The notes beneath the pieces are model-generated. The model searched no databases. It saw only the letters and a list, made by a program, of their open reading frames with translations, and had not been told where the DNA came from. DNA of 64,000 bases from Blastomussa wellsi (lineage: Eukaryota > Cnidaria > Anthozoa > Scleractinia > Plerogyridae): positions 7,033,320 to 7,097,319 of the forward strand of contig OX393568.1 of NCBI GenBank assembly GCA_947652115.1. Reading direction: 5' to 3'. The position numbers and the translations under genes were made by a program. Below, piece after piece: positions 45,301 through 60,300 of the stretch; the first letter of the stretch is position 1, and every line of letters begins with the position of its first letter.

Positions 45301-48300
45301 TGCTGGCGTTGCTGTTGCCTATTACTTCTCGCATTCAATTCTTTCTCTGCTGATTCGAAAAATTTACTACTTCTGTCAGGGTATCAAGTGCTGTCAGTGT
45401 ATCAAGAGGAGTTTCAGTCCAATCAACTAACACAAGAGGTTGAGAGTACGTACACCAAAGGTATTAGCACGAGCCGCAAACACGTCGTGTTGCTTTGCAA
45501 CTTCAGGGAAGACCATGGACTCAGTTTCGCACTCGTTTTCTCGCATAGATCTACCGAGATCCTTTTAGTGTGTCTGATTGGTTGTTACTCGCACGCAAAA
45601 CCTCTCGAGATCCTTTTAGTGTGTCTGATTGGTTGTTACTCGCACGCAAAACCTCCTTATTGTGCGACTACAAATCAAATATGCAACACAGGTCCTTTAA
45701 TGCTACGTCATTATCACTATGGAAACGTTCGCGTCAAATAGCAGAGTTCTCTTGAGCGGGGAATGAGCTTGATCGTACATTGAGAGACAGAGTTTCAGAT
45801 CAGGGGATTGGGGACCTTTTGAAAATATGAGTTGTTCCTGACCACAGTTTTCGCTTCGAGGTCTATTTTAAAATCTTCTAGTGCTACATTTAACAATGTA
45901 AGATTTTAAGAAAACTTGACATTTCATTTCTTCCCAGATACAACATGCCCACTTGTTTTTTTCCCTTGGGCAGTACGCACCTCTACTTTCATGCTGCGTG
46001 GATGAATGACTTGGATCTTATTGCGATATCCACACCACACCTTGTCGTGCACCACAGTCATGCAGCGAATGGAATGGTGAGGCCGGCCGAGGTCAAGCAA
46101 GTGATAATTATTGAAGTTCCACTGACCATCTGAAATGGAGGACAGGAATTACCAAAGTAATCACATCTAGTCAATGGACCTAATTCACGATAGCCGCCAT
46201 GTTTGTTTTCACATTGTAGACACGTGATTTGTAAGGGGGCAAACAAGCCTAAATCGACCAATTTTAGATGATTTCTTATCATGTCTGACAATTTTTTCAT
46301 AGCCATGTTTTGCTTTCTGTTTTGTGGTTTAAATATTCCAAGTTGAACGCAATTTTGGCACTTTATAAAATAAAAAAATGGCTTGTGCAGTTAACAAGTC
46401 AAGATATCGAGTAACTATTTCAAACTAACCTTATAATGAAATCATTATCCCAGAACTTGGCTCTCAAATGTGGTTTTACCGCAGATACTTCAATATTGAA
46501 ACCGTCCGATTTTCCGAGAAACGGCATCATTTCAATGTTTGCCCTCTGGCAGACAACGTAGCTAATTTGCATTACAATATGAAAACCATCATGGCGGCTA
46601 TCGTGAATATGGTCTATTTGTGACAAACGGAAAGAATGGATAAACCAATCAAAACTGGATGCAAAAACGTGTAACCGCCGCTAAGCGCGGGAAAAAGACG
46701 AGTGAGCCATTGAAGCCAGTATTGGTTTAATCTCCTCACAGCAATTTTCAATTGAGTGCCACAGGGATGTCAACTCAAAGAAGGCCTGTTTCGTGGGGAA
46801 AAAATTTTCTGGGAAATCTGTAACGTAGTCAAAATTTCTGACCCCGAAATCTGAGATGTTTTCAAGAATGTCTTCCAAAAAAGTCGGGATAATACTCTAA
46901 ATTTTCGGGACTGCTCTCAGAACTTTACACATAGCACTGCTCCAATAGAGTTTGTGAAAACTGCTCTATTGGCGGTTTTCTCGTCTCGCAAGTATCACGC
47001 AAGTTTCACGCACGTATGAAATAAAATTCAATAAATTGAGTCAAGAAATTGAAATATCGTAGAAGAGTAATAAATAAACAACGTGCCGAAGTTTCGGGGA
47101 TGTACGATATTCCCAACTCGAGTTATTCGGCAAAGTGTCTCACTGAAAATTATAGTGTTTAGTATGGAGACGCCATGTTGGGGCCCCTCTGAGGGGCTCC
47201 AACATGGCGGCCGGAAACCAGTGGAAACATCTGGAGTTTACTTTGGCTCTCTCAAAACGTTTCTTCTCTTTGTTAAACTTGAAAGCATTCTCATAGACAC
47301 TTTTCTTAACATATCGGTTACTCAGAACTCGAAAGCATAAGGTGAATCGATATTTTCGCGCACGTAACATGTTACCCAGAAACAATGCCGATGTCACGTA
47401 TTGTGAAAAACTTGAAATTCAAACTGTTCTATTTTCAAACCAAAGCCGTCTACCGATCTGAAAACAGGCCAGCAGATATATGTTTAAAAATGACTTTTAC
47501 CTGATGAAGTTGAAAACTCAAAATTTATAAAATTCTAGTTTTTTCTGACGTCACGTGAAAACCAAGAATTGGTGTTGGATGCAGCAGCGATGCTCTAATT
47601 GACAAAAGTTACAGAGTTAGTAGTATCTCACCAGAAGCCCTGTGAAAGATTGCAACTGTGCCATCCGCGAGAGCAGCAAGAACACGTGCCTTGACATATC
47701 TGTAAGAGAAAGTTAAACATCAAATAACAAAACAGCGGCAGTAGAGTTCATTAGAACTTAGCTCGATCTACTCCGCTGAGGTTTGCACGTCTTGTCACAC
47801 AATTTCAAAATACCGAATACAGATAAAATCGAGTTACACCGAGAAAGAAAGACCACATTTGCTGTATTTGGCTGATTCTAGATTGCTACTCAGAACTTTC
47901 CGTATTTGTTTTCCGTATTTGTTTTGTTGTACTCACACTATACTAAGCACAGAGTCCTTCAGTCTGATCGAGTGAATACATTTCTTCCAGTCAGATATGG
48001 CGGAATGCACATACACACTACAAGGAAAAAGAAAGGGAACAGAAAGATTAGAAACAATTATTAATTAATACAAATAAATAATAAAATGATCAAATAATAC
48101 ACTTACAGCTTACAGACAAAGACAAAAACTGACGGATGGACGGCCGGACTGATGGACCGACCGACCAGTCGATTGATTGATTTGCCTCATCCCTTACCAT
48201 CCTGACTGTGCTCCAAGCCACATGGTTGGCAACACGCTGCTCATTTTCTCTATTCCATCCACCTTTGCAGCTCCTGGCGACACAATCTCACCAGCTGTTA

Positions 48301-51300
48301 TGTCTGTTACTGTTGGACCATCTGGGCCTTGTCCCGGAGCTGTTTGTACGCCTGAAGATGTACAAGAAAAGAAAAAGACAGTTGCACTCAGGCTGCCCGC
48401 GCACACTGACTGTGCTTATCCCAGAGCATTGTAGCCTGACAAGGATGGGGTGAAGAAAAAACAAAACGTTAGTCGAAGGGGTAGGGAAAAAGGCAGGTGG
48501 AAGAGGAGGGGGGAGGGGGAGAGGCTCAACCACACCACCTCCTCCCTCCCCCTCCCCCTCAGCCACTCCACTTACATTTAGACCATTGCAGATTAGCTCC
48601 AGAAAACCCAGTGACCTCAAGCAGTGCTCGAACTCAGACTGCTTGACCCAGTGAACAGCTGGCAAACCAATATTAACGCCACTGCATCGTCCATAACGAA
48701 GGAAAAGTGCCACCAAAAATTTGCAACAAAAGTTCTCCTGTTAATCTCCAGTGTCATTACAGGCTTCCCAACTTTAGGTGGTACGAACGAAAATCAATAT
48801 TGACGGGGTGAAATTGCCACAAGGACTAATTTTCACAAAACAGTATGCCCCAGTTGTTGGAAGAAAGGTTCAAACTATTTTCTAGATAAATACCTAGGGG
48901 ATCAGTGAATCCTGCACTTGTTGACCCTTCTGTAGAATCAGCTTTCTCGGAGTTTGCCTGCAGTGGTTCTGCCACAAAAAAAAATGTCGTTAACATCTTA
49001 CGCCATAGGAAAGTTAAAAGCTAGGCTTATTTTATACTTGCATAATTAACATATGGAGCTCAATAAAGTTTTTGTCATTGTTATTTCAGTATCTGAAAGC
49101 AACCTCGTTCCCAGGATCTGTCATCTTCCCGCCCCCCGGAGCGAGAGAGGAGGGCGAGAAGATGAGAGGCCCTGGGAACGAGGTTGTATCTGGAGACATA
49201 AAAGGGTGGAAAGGTGATGGCTAAAAGGGATAGAGGAGAGGGACGTTTCTAAACATGAACAGAATAAGTTGTCTTACACGAAGTGTGGAATCGTTGGGTC
49301 CTCGGTAGCCACTGAAAGGGCTGAGGCCTCAACGATTCCACACTTCGTGTAAGACAACTCAATCTGTTCATGGTTAGAAACGTCCCCCTCGTCTATCCCT
49401 TTTAACGATCACCGGGTGAAAAACGGCCATGTAGCTTCTTCACTCTATGTTACAATACTGAATTGCACAGCTGTCTATATCTACTTGTTTACCTGCGACA
49501 CCCCTTATAGCCTGACGTTACTACTTGAAACAAATTGTACATTCACGTAATCGAATTCAAGATAAATTAATCACGCAGTTAGGTTAGGCAATCACACAAT
49601 TAGGTTCGATTTGGTTTGACAGTCAAATAAAAACCTCAAAAAACATTTTGAGCAATCGAACACAACTGAATGTTCAATTGGGTTTGATTGAGTATGATTA
49701 GTTTGGACACATGTGATGGAACTCACGACTGAGCGGTCGTATTGTGAAGGCGATGTAGCAGCTTTCCCAACATATAATGTGATTGGTTTGATACCCTAGC
49801 CCTAAACAAAAGACTCAACAATTTAAACAATGACTTTGTCTTGAAAACAATAGAAGCTGCTTACAATAACAAACAAAAATAGTTTTGGATAGCTGCTACA
49901 CTACCCTATTGTGAGCCTTGGCCGCCTGCAGTTGCACTAGGGTCTTTACATGAATGGTGAATTTTTGATTTTTTTATTGTGTTTGATCAAGTTCAATTAT
50001 CGCACTTATACTCCCACTAATATCGCTCAGTTGAGTTTGATTACATTCAATAGGCCATTTCCGAGTTCCCTTTTACCTCTGTTTCAAAACGAATCTAAGT
50101 GCGAAATTCATATGAAAATTAGTTTGATTTCCATGAAAATGAACATGGAGGTAAAACACATTTTCATATGAATGGTTTCACACTTAGACTCGTTTTGAAA
50201 CAGAGGTAAAAGGGAACTCGAAAATGGCCTATTAAGTTTGATTACCGAACAGTTCAATATTAGAGTGATGTTGGGTTTATGGGTGCTACTGATTCAACTG
50301 AAAACACTGTCCGCTCATTTCTTATATATCTGAGTTTTTCATTGAGGTTGCTTTGCTTCATTTCATAGCATGAAGTAATATATCAAACACGAGAGACAGT
50401 GTTTCATCACATTTCGAATTCCAAAAACAGAGAAGAGAGTTGAAAATACAAGCAGCAGAGTATTTTTGACTAACTTTGAGGTGTTTGGAAATGTGATGAA
50501 ACACTGTCTCAAGTGTTTGCTATATCTTCTCAATCGAAATAAAATATGAAGATATAAAATCGTAAAAATTTATGCTGATTAAGACTAAGATCACATTTCT
50601 GATTTCCTTTGTTTTAACGTGATGGAATATTAATGAGTTTGAGAAATTCCTTTCTCAAACTCATTGATAATTCATCACGTTAGAACAAAGGAAATCAGAA
50701 CCGTAACCGTGGTTTGGAAATGTGATCTTAATTAGCATAGATTTTTACGATTTTATTTCTTCGTTTTCTCCGTAGTTTTAGTTTCGATTGAGAAGATATA
50801 TCAAACACTCGAGACAGTGTTTCATCACATTTCCAAACACCTCGAAGTTCGTCAAAAATACTCCGCTGCGCGTCGTATTTTCAACTCTCTTCTCGGTGTT
50901 TGGAAATGTGATGAAACACTGTCTCGAGTGTTTGATATATTACTTCTCAAATTCCCATACATTAGCGTTTTACCTTCTATCGTCCATTCTGACCCTTGGT
51001 AATCTCCCTCTGATGCACCCGGCACAGGAGTGATACACAAAAGATGTGACGTACACACTATAAAACAATCCAGAATGTTCTGAGGATAATTGGCATCTAC
51101 AACAGTAACCTTGCTGCACGAGTGTGTGCTACTGCCAATCCAAACCATGGATACTTTGGGTTCCAGTTTCGGGTCTGTCCCTGCTGTTTCTTCCTGATCA
51201 CGTGCACTGTCTGCGTAAAATACACTGGTGGCACCGATAACTGAGCCACCATCTTGGGTCTTTCCACCAGACAGATCCACTCCAGCTGCACACCAGATCT

Positions 51301-54300
51301 GCACAACAGTAATCAGTGATCACTTGCAATCCACATCAAATACATGTTACATACTGTGAAACCTAATGGATGCACACACCAAAGGGATATGTCCATAGAA
51401 ACAAGGCATCCATATAAAGTGAGCAAGGTAGTGGCCAAAACCGACTTCATTAAACGAGGAAGTGAATGTGAAGTGATGTTTGACAGTATCTGCAGTGTTT
51501 CAAAAAGTACTGGTGGCAGAAAAAAAATGCTGGCTACTTCAGCCAGAAACGACACTTATGAATCAGTGTTAAATTGTTTATTCATGCCCCATTCAATAAA
51601 TCTAGTATGACTAGATTTGGCATTGTTTGACATGTAATGTGCTGGAAACTGTTGTGAGCCACCTTAAATGCCTTTTTTCTTTGGTACGAAAAAGAACATA
51701 CTTTCATTCCAGGATCATTAAGATTGAGAGGTCTGCAATAAACTGGTACAGGAACAGAGACAAGACTTTTTCCTCCTTCTGCAACTTCTGTTGAATATTT
51801 GGCAGGAAGACTCCAGCCATAGGCTTGCATTCGGCCCTCAGCAACATCTGCCGACAACCATTACACAATAAGGATTTTAATAGCAATGATAAAATATGCA
51901 CTATATATAAACAGGACAGAAACACCATTGAATGACAGCAAATTAATTTTATCAGAAAACTTTGGAGGAAATTTTAGGTTTTCGGCACCATAATTGAAAT
52001 AAAGTCTAAAATTCCTTTCAGATCTAAGGAAACCTTATAACAAAAGTTTACTGAGGCAGAAAAACATCCAGTAAGAGGAAACAAACTGAGAAGAAACATA
52101 CATGGCTCCAAACGAGGAACATCGTCAAGGACTGTAATTGACAAACTCAAAAATTTAAGGCTAAACCTTTCTAAATGGGTAATCCGTGCTCCAACTCAGC
52201 CTTCAACACCACAGTTTGTCATTATGTACATATAACAAGTTTAAATTTGACCCTCGGCAATTAGAATGGGGACAGTTGGCTCATGTTCCTGAAGTCCTGC
52301 GCACAATGGTGAAAGTTAAAATTATGCAAGTGAGGGGAAAGGAGGATGGAATGGGGGAGAGACAACACAATCTGCTTTGTGGAAACAATGAAAACTAATA
52401 AGGCCAATTTTGATATTTTAAAATCGAGCCTAAAACAATGAACTTGAACACAAGGCTCTTGGGAATAAACTACTGGGGGAGATTGAGTTTGTGGAATTTA
52501 TTCCCCACAGCCTTGTAGTGATGTCTATTGTTTTAGGCTGAATTTTAAAATATCGAAATTGCATCATTGGACAAAAGACAAAGTCATCTAGGATGGACAT
52601 CAAAATTAATTCCATGCTGCAAATAAGGTAGTGTGAAGTATATATGAAATGATTCATGCTTTATTTTAAACTGTGGATGTAGATGAAAGCGAAGAATGAT
52701 CACCAAAGTGAATTTCCAATTTGAGCAATTGGAAAGAAGAAGCCTGAAAAAATCAGGGCTTCAACGAGATTCGAACCCGTGACCTCCGCGATACCGGTGC
52801 GATGCTCTACCAACTGAGCTATGAAGCCACACATTGGGAGCAAGGTTAATTTATTGAGTTCATATTTTCCCGTGGAGTGAAACGATGTGAAACTTCTATA
52901 TATGATCAGAAGTAATTCATATTTTGAACTGCAGATGTAGATGAAAGTGAAGAATGATCATTGCAGTGAATTTCCAATTTGAGCAATTGGAAAGAAGAAG
53001 CTTGGGAAAATCAGGGCTTCTTCAACGGGATTCGAACCTGTGACCTCATATTTTGAATTATGACTTATAGTCTTGCCATTCCTTTGAAGATAAGTTACAA
53101 CATCAAAAAAGATGACTGCAGATAATTATCAAAGTAATTCATCACCTGAGTTAAGAAATGCTCTGACTTGTCTGTAACGTTCCCTTCTCTCAACAAGTCG
53201 CTGTCTGTCAAAGCTACATGAAGAAAGCAATGTACAAGCATAAATTAGTACATTTAATAACTCACCTTTACATTCAATCAAAGCTTTAAAGTGCACCTAA
53301 CCCCAAAATATTTTTTTCGCTAGAATAACACCAATTTGAAATGCATTGCACCTTTTTACCAAATTCTGACTATTTATAGCATTCAAAAGTTACGATAAAC
53401 TGTGCATCATTTGTTCCATGACCGAGTCAGAAGGGGCATGCGTCTATTACCGTTTTGACGTCACAAACTGATTTGCATGTATGTTTAAAAACACTTGATG
53501 CGATGCAAATCATTTTGTGATGTCAAATCAGGAATAGACCCATGCCCCTTCTGACTCGGTCGTGGAACAAATGATGCACAGTTTTTCATAACGTTTGAAT
53601 GCTATAAATAGTCAGAATTTGGTAAAAAAGGAGAAATGAAACGTGCAATGTGTTTCAAACTGGTGCAAAGGTATATTTTAGCAAAAAAAATATTTTGGGG
53701 TTAGGTGCACTTTAATAATTTCATAAAGCTAATTGTTTATATTAACAATCTTACTCTGTTCCAGAAATTTGGTTCATATCCATTTTTTCTTGTTCCCATA
53801 TGAACTTAACTGAGTGATAGCTCTAGGGCTACATGGTTGACTTGGGATAAGTCAAGGGCTATTTTTGTGTTGATTTTGAAACAGAAAGCTAAGAAAAACC
53901 TTGGTAAAATTACAGCCTATTACGCTGCTCACAGCTCTCATAAAAAAATTCTACTTGCTTGACAACAATGCTCTGTTTTGTCAAATAGTATTTTGTATTT
54001 GCATCTTGTACATTGAATTTTAATGAGACGTTCTTCATTGATTTTTTTGTGACAGCATACAGTATGCTAATTTGGGGATTTATAATCAATGCTGCCGGTT
54101 ATGGATTGTAACCTGGTTTTGTCATCACTGGTAGACACTGAACTTGATTCTTTCACACCAATTTTCAGAATATTGTTACTAACAATCATCTGGTTGATTG
54201 TTTTAATTTCCAATTAAATTTTAAACTGAATCTGTTCAAAATTCTGTCAACAGAATTTATCTGAACCTAACAATAAAATGTTCATGACACTTTATACACT

Positions 54301-57300
54301 AGGTTTAACTCTGAGTACAATTAAAAAAGTACCAATAAAAAACACTATGGGAATTGGCTGATGCACTATCACAGGGCTCACTCACTTTTCACTGCCAAAT
54401 CCTCCACCACTAGCCACAGAAATGGAACCTGTTGACCCAGAGTTCACTGAAGCACTGCGTCGAGAGGCAGGAGATGACTCTCCCTCCCCCTGAGGGGAAT
54501 TATACCTGATGCTTACCATGGGAGGGGCAGGCTTCTTAGGAGAGGGGCCAAACAGATTGCTGAAACTGGTGAAATATGCCATGTAAGCTTTTCTTTCTGC
54601 TAATTTGGGGGTCCATTAAAGAGGCACTACAACAGGGATTTTTATGCATATTTTGTGGTCATTACAGAGACAAACTTGACCATTTCTGAGTTCCATTTAC
54701 TTCTGTTTCAAAACAAGTCTAAGTGTGAAACTATTCATATGAAAATGAGTTTGATTTGCATGAAAATGACCATGCAGGAAAAACACATTTTCATATGCAT
54801 AGTTTCACACTTAGACTAGTTTTGAAACAGAGGTAAAAGACAACTCGGAAATGGCCTATTATAACTAAGTAGTATTCAGTTTAAGTTTAATTAGAATAAT
54901 TGCCTATAGCAAGCTAAATTGTATTGCTAACTCTCAAGGTACAAGAACAGGATGCCACGGTAAAGATATAAAAAGAAGACAGTGAAGTGAATTACACAAG
55001 GGAGAGCAAAATTCCTGAAGTGTAGCAAAGTGTATCCAAACTGTTAACACTGGGCAGAATTTACTTGCCAGACTATTTTAATTTGTGATCAAAACCTCAT
55101 GCCTGGAGTGTAAAACTCATGATAATTAATGTACATCTTTGTTATGTCAATGGACTCACAGCTGATTTCAGTGCAGTGTGTATACACAGGTTTCTCAAAC
55201 ATCATTCGCCCAAGGCAAAAAAAAGTGGCGATAGGTTTCATGCCTACACAAATTTGATCAAATTTGCCCTTTTTATTTGCAAAAAGTCTTAAATGTTCAG
55301 GGAGACAAAAATTTCAATTTCAAGCCTTCTACACATATTTATCATCAGTTCACTTGGGTGACCGATCGATGATCGAATGGTGTTTTGAAAACCCAGGTCT
55401 ACACACTGCACTGAAATTGGCTGTAATAATTACACAGTCATTTGTTAGGTTTCTGTTAGTGTCCAACGCGTTTCAGTAGTCTGAAAAGCCCCCAAGCTGA
55501 CAACCTCCTTCACAAGCAACACTTACAATTTCCAAATTGATGATTTCTTTTTCTGCTGCAATTCAAGGTTTCTCTCTTTCGATGCTCTGTGAAGAAAGAA
55601 AACAGAATTTTAAAGACCAGTCTAAAGATTCCCCAAGGAAGATATGAAGATGTTTCGACTCCAAATGTTCTAAATGCATCATCATCATCATTTTGTCCTT
55701 TTCCCTTTAAGGGAAATGGGGCCTTAATGTTCTAAATGCAGTACATTTCAATTGCAGATCACCATCACCAATTCCAAAGAAAGTAAAATAATTACATTTC
55801 AATTGCTGATCACCAATTAGGAAAGTAAAATAATTCAATTTCTCAAACTCATTAATAATTCATCATTTTAAAACAAAGGAAATCAGAACCGTGAAGGAGG
55901 TTTGAAAACGTGTTCTTAATTAGCATAGATTTTTACGATTTTATTTCTTCGTTTTCTCCGTAGTTTTAGTTTCGTTTGAGAAGATATATCAAACACTCGA
56001 GACAGTGTTTCATCATGATTTCAAACACCTCGAAGTTCGTCAAAAATACTCCGCTGCGCGTCGTATTTTCAACTCTCTTCTCAGCGTTTCAAATCGTGCT
56101 GAAACACTGTCTCTCGTGTTTGATATATTACTTAAAAAACCAGCTGCAGAATGTTTTTTTTTTTTTGTTTCTTAGAAAAGCTAAAGAGTTTCATCTGGCT
56201 GTTACAGAAATGTTTTGCTTTTGAGTGTTGTAGTCACCTGATCATTTCAGTCCATCTGACAGCCTCTTGAAGTTCCATCAATCTTTCCTTGTATTGGTTT
56301 CTCTCCATTAGTACTCTTGCCATTTCAACTCGTGTGAACCTCTTACGGTGAGCAGCCGACACATTAGCCTGGAAAATTAATGAAATATGGTTAATATTAA
56401 ATTCTCCTTATCCTTACCAAGTTTACAGCAACGCAATAAATTTCTTTTCTGTCCTGGCTCTCATGTGTTGCTTTGCAGTTTAAAGGCAAGATTGCTCGTG
56501 ATTGAAGGTTCAAATCCATTTGTGAAGTCTAAACTCGATCGTGTCCTGCACCATAGAGTGTTAACAAAAAGTCTTCACATTGTGGCCAGGGCCCAGTGTT
56601 TCGCAACATTAATCTAAGAACGCCTGGTAGTTTTTGGTACGTTTACTCGTGGCAGTGACGAAATTTCAAGACAAATTTACAGGTTTACGGCAAGTAAAAA
56701 GCACCAATAGTCAAGATAAGTTTCAAATATGTTGTACCGACATGTACCATTATTTGGTAGGATTTGTAGCGAATTTCGCGGTATTTTGCGTGTTTTTGTC
56801 AATTTCGCTGGATTTCGCGGATATACCTGAATTTCGTGGCTCCGCGACCACACAAAATATCAGAAGCCCTGTCTTCAACATGGAGGCAGGGTTCGTACTC
56901 TTTTGAGCTTTTGAAATTCCATGACTTTCTATGACCTTTTCCATGAATTCTCAAAGTTTTCCATGACCTAAATGTGACCATTTTACCATTTTCTTTGCAA
57001 AAAATCCATCCTTATTTATCATGTCCATGACTTTCCAAGCCTGGAAAATTCCATGACTTTCCAGGTTTTCCATGACCTGTACAAACCCTGTGGAGGGGTG
57101 TCATTAATCTTTGCATATGGATATTGTAACAAGAAATTAAAAAGTGACCAATTTCAGGAATTGTACTTTTGAGATTAGATTATTGACAATGAATAAGGTC
57201 TTGACAGCTGGGAGTCAATCAAATCCATTCTTTTAATATAATTTTATGGCAAAATCCTGTCATCTCATGTTTAAATTAACAACCTAAGCTACAACAAAAG

Positions 57301-60300
57301 AGAATTAAATCTTACAGGGTTGCAAATAACAGTCAAACATCAGACAATGGCCGACCAAAATTTGCCAACATCTGATGGAATCATGACTGTGGTCAGACTG
57401 GATACTTGGATAATTTAGCAGAATTGCACATTGAACGGTTCTGTAGTATTTAATTTTTTTACTTTTCTATGACTCCCGGGGTATCCAATCGATGGAAATC
57501 GATGATCGGAAATCCAATCGATCAATCGATATCAATCGATAAAATTAGTTAATTGGTATCGATTGGTATCGGCCAATCGATGACCAATCGATAACCACAC
57601 AAAAACAGTTCATCGATTGGTATCGATTGGCTCAGGGATCTCGAACAGACGTCACGCACACTACCTATTCGATCATCCGCCATTTTTAGGAAGCCCTGGG
57701 TACGAAGTCCGACCCAGTCTTCTCAACACAAAGAATATACCCCGTTGCACGTGTACTAGAATTACCCGCTTGCCCGCCATTGCCTTCCCGTGACATTATG
57801 TCTACACAAGACGTCGGGGTAGAGGCTTTGCTTAGCATAAGGGGCGTCGTGAAAGGATATCATCTTTGCCGTTTTGAGGTGCGTGTCGGCGAAGAGTTTA
57901 CAGCAAACAAGAAGAGGGGAGAACGCGGAAACGCGTTTAGAGTGGTGAACCATCGTGGACAGCTCGGCCACCTCCAGTCCGAGCTTGGTTTGTTATTGCA
58001 AGGCTAGGTGTTGCTGCTTTATTCATTTATTTGCAACAAATCATGCTGCTGTTGTTGGCAATTCCATTGTTTGCAAAAGCACAACTTCTGCTACCAGAAT
58101 TTTTCTGTGAAGGCACGATGGAACTACTTTCCGTTTTAGGAAGTCTATAGGTTGGGCCATGGAACAAACTTTTGATTTGTTAAAATTAAAATTAAAGGAA
58201 TCCTGAGGACTGGACATTAACGTTGAAGACAGAGAAGAGAGCGTTGTTCTCCTGCTAACATTAAAATGAGTTTTGTTTACAATTACAACGTACTTAATTG
58301 TTGTTTTTACTCGCCGATTACCGTTATGTCAATCTGCAACCAATCGATACCAATCGATAACAATTTTTTATCGATTGGTATTGATAATCGATACCAATCG
58401 ATAACCACACGAATCTTCGCCATCGATTGGTCATCGATTATCAATACCAATCGATTAATTAATATCGATTGGTATCGATTGATATCGATTGTCATCGATT
58501 ATCGATTTCATCGATTGGATAGCCCGGGTATGACTTTATTTGTTGTTTTCTGCACTATTATCACTTACATTTCTGGTACATATAGTATTTAATCACTTAC
58601 GTCACCTGTAATTACATACTGTAGTATGACGTCTGACTTCACTTATGTCTTATCTGATCAAAATGGTGACTTAGTTGGACAAATGTCCTTTCATGAGAAA
58701 AAAATATTAATTTGCAGCCTTCATCTTGCATGGTCCTAAACCATATGGCTCACAGCTATGGATGTAAACTCAGCCAAGCACACTAATTCAAATTGGTTCA
58801 ACATATCCCTGATACACAGATAGGCACAAACCTGCAATAAGTTATGTTTAATTTGTGTCCAAAATGAAGCAATTAAGCCTTTACCTCTTTTAAGGCCACT
58901 GTTGCTTTTTCTGCATCCATCTTAATCCTGCAAGAGAAAAATTCCTAAACTTTATAATGCCTTCCAGCTGCCAACAAATTTATCCAGCTGGTGATATAAA
59001 TGAGTGAGAGCAAAGTAGGGCAAAAGGTTAAGAAAACTTCACATACAACGAGAAAGATCAACATAAAGTGGGAAACAACTTGACAAAGCTTCGATAACAT
59101 GAGGTTCCTCATGACAAAATAACTGGCAAATAAATATCCAATAAGCTCGAGTTTGCAAAGCTTGCCTGTTAGCATGGCATTGCTGTTTCTATTATTAAAT
59201 AAATGCAATAGCGGAGCTCCAGCGGCCCAAAGGGCCGCCAAGCGGAGCCCCATAGTCATATGGGAAAGAAAACGAAACCCATGAGTTGATTTTCTCATGG
59301 TTATCATGGCTAGCGGTATTGCTTGTGGGCACGTACACACGACGACGACGACGGAGTCGCGCAACATGGCGGCCATAAATAGCGGCCGTAAATAGTGGCC
59401 ATAAATAGCCATGCCTTGCCTTATAAGCTTACATCTTTGTTATAGGGCATCCATGTTACGGACAATCGACACCTGTCAAATTGAGGTATCCGCTGACCAG
59501 TATCACATGACCAGATCACGGGCTCAGGTTAGAACTCATCAATTTAACGTGTTTTTTTTTAAGTTGACTGCTGACCAGGCATTGGTTTTTCATTGATTGC
59601 AGGCTCATTTTTTTCTTCTGGCAGCATTTTTTAACTTTTTATGGTCATTCTTAGTGGAAATTCTGCAATTGGAGTTGACGTTTTTAATTATTATTTATTT
59701 CAGATAAATTATTTAAAATTAGCAAAAATACGGAGCTTCGCTTTTAGGCTTGGCTAAATCTATATATTAAATTTGTAACACTTACTAGTACATTCATACC
59801 TCTTAAGTTCCTGCTCAAGTTCAGATATATGTGTTGACAAGCGGGTCTTGGTGTCTTGAAGTAACATGACTTCATCTTTAGCTAATTCCTTCTCACTAAA
59901 ATTGTTAAAGATGCACAAAGTAAGAAAACCTGGGTAAGAAAACTTCAGTGGATGCTAAGTCTTGCTAAATGTAAGCCTGGTTCACGCGAGTGACATAACA
60001 ATGGCTGTTTCTGCCTGTGCATAATCAGAAGTTAATGTTTAGCTCAAGTGACTTTCCTGTGCTCTCCCTTGCTTATCTACCCTTATCCACCCTCCGGGAG
60101 CTGTTTCTCTGTCACACCCATCTCATGGTCTTCCATGCCACTCGCTGACACTAACTTAGCCCTGTCGACTGGCCTTACATGCGGCAGGCGGCGCTTGGGT
60201 CCTCGACAGCACTTGGCTACTCCCCAAACTTTTCTGCCATACACATTTGTCTTTTCTATTGTGCGCGACATTAACATGGACACAATAAAATCATACTAGG

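Larger units (their letters stand above)
42354..51847 (-). other. JIP C-terminal beta-propeller (WD40-like) segment
   Basis: Nine exons from 51847-51702 ([14 protein letters not shown]) to the stop encode the C-terminal propeller of JIP3/4, a seven-bladed WD40-like fold of little-known binding partners. The blades are recognisable as repeated W-x-G/W-C-G words: [83 protein letters not shown] Gly/Pro-rich insertion ([13 protein letters not shown]) enlarges the loop in exon 43645-43910. Confidence 0.85.

Noticed and set aside
50788..51033. Repeated ORF also seen at 55976-56224
   Set aside because: Both are frames through copies of the palindromic element at 50375-50950; the shared peptide reflects the repeat, not a gene family.
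54566..54596. Extended JIP exon beginning at ..CTTACATGGCATATTTC
   Set aside because: Phase and family comparison (SSIWKFFSNLF) require the acceptor ACCAG before 54565.
57485..57630. CRISPR-like repeat array
   Set aside because: The repeated word is short and occurs in both orientations without regular unique spacers. The genome is eukaryotic and the array is part of a transposon.
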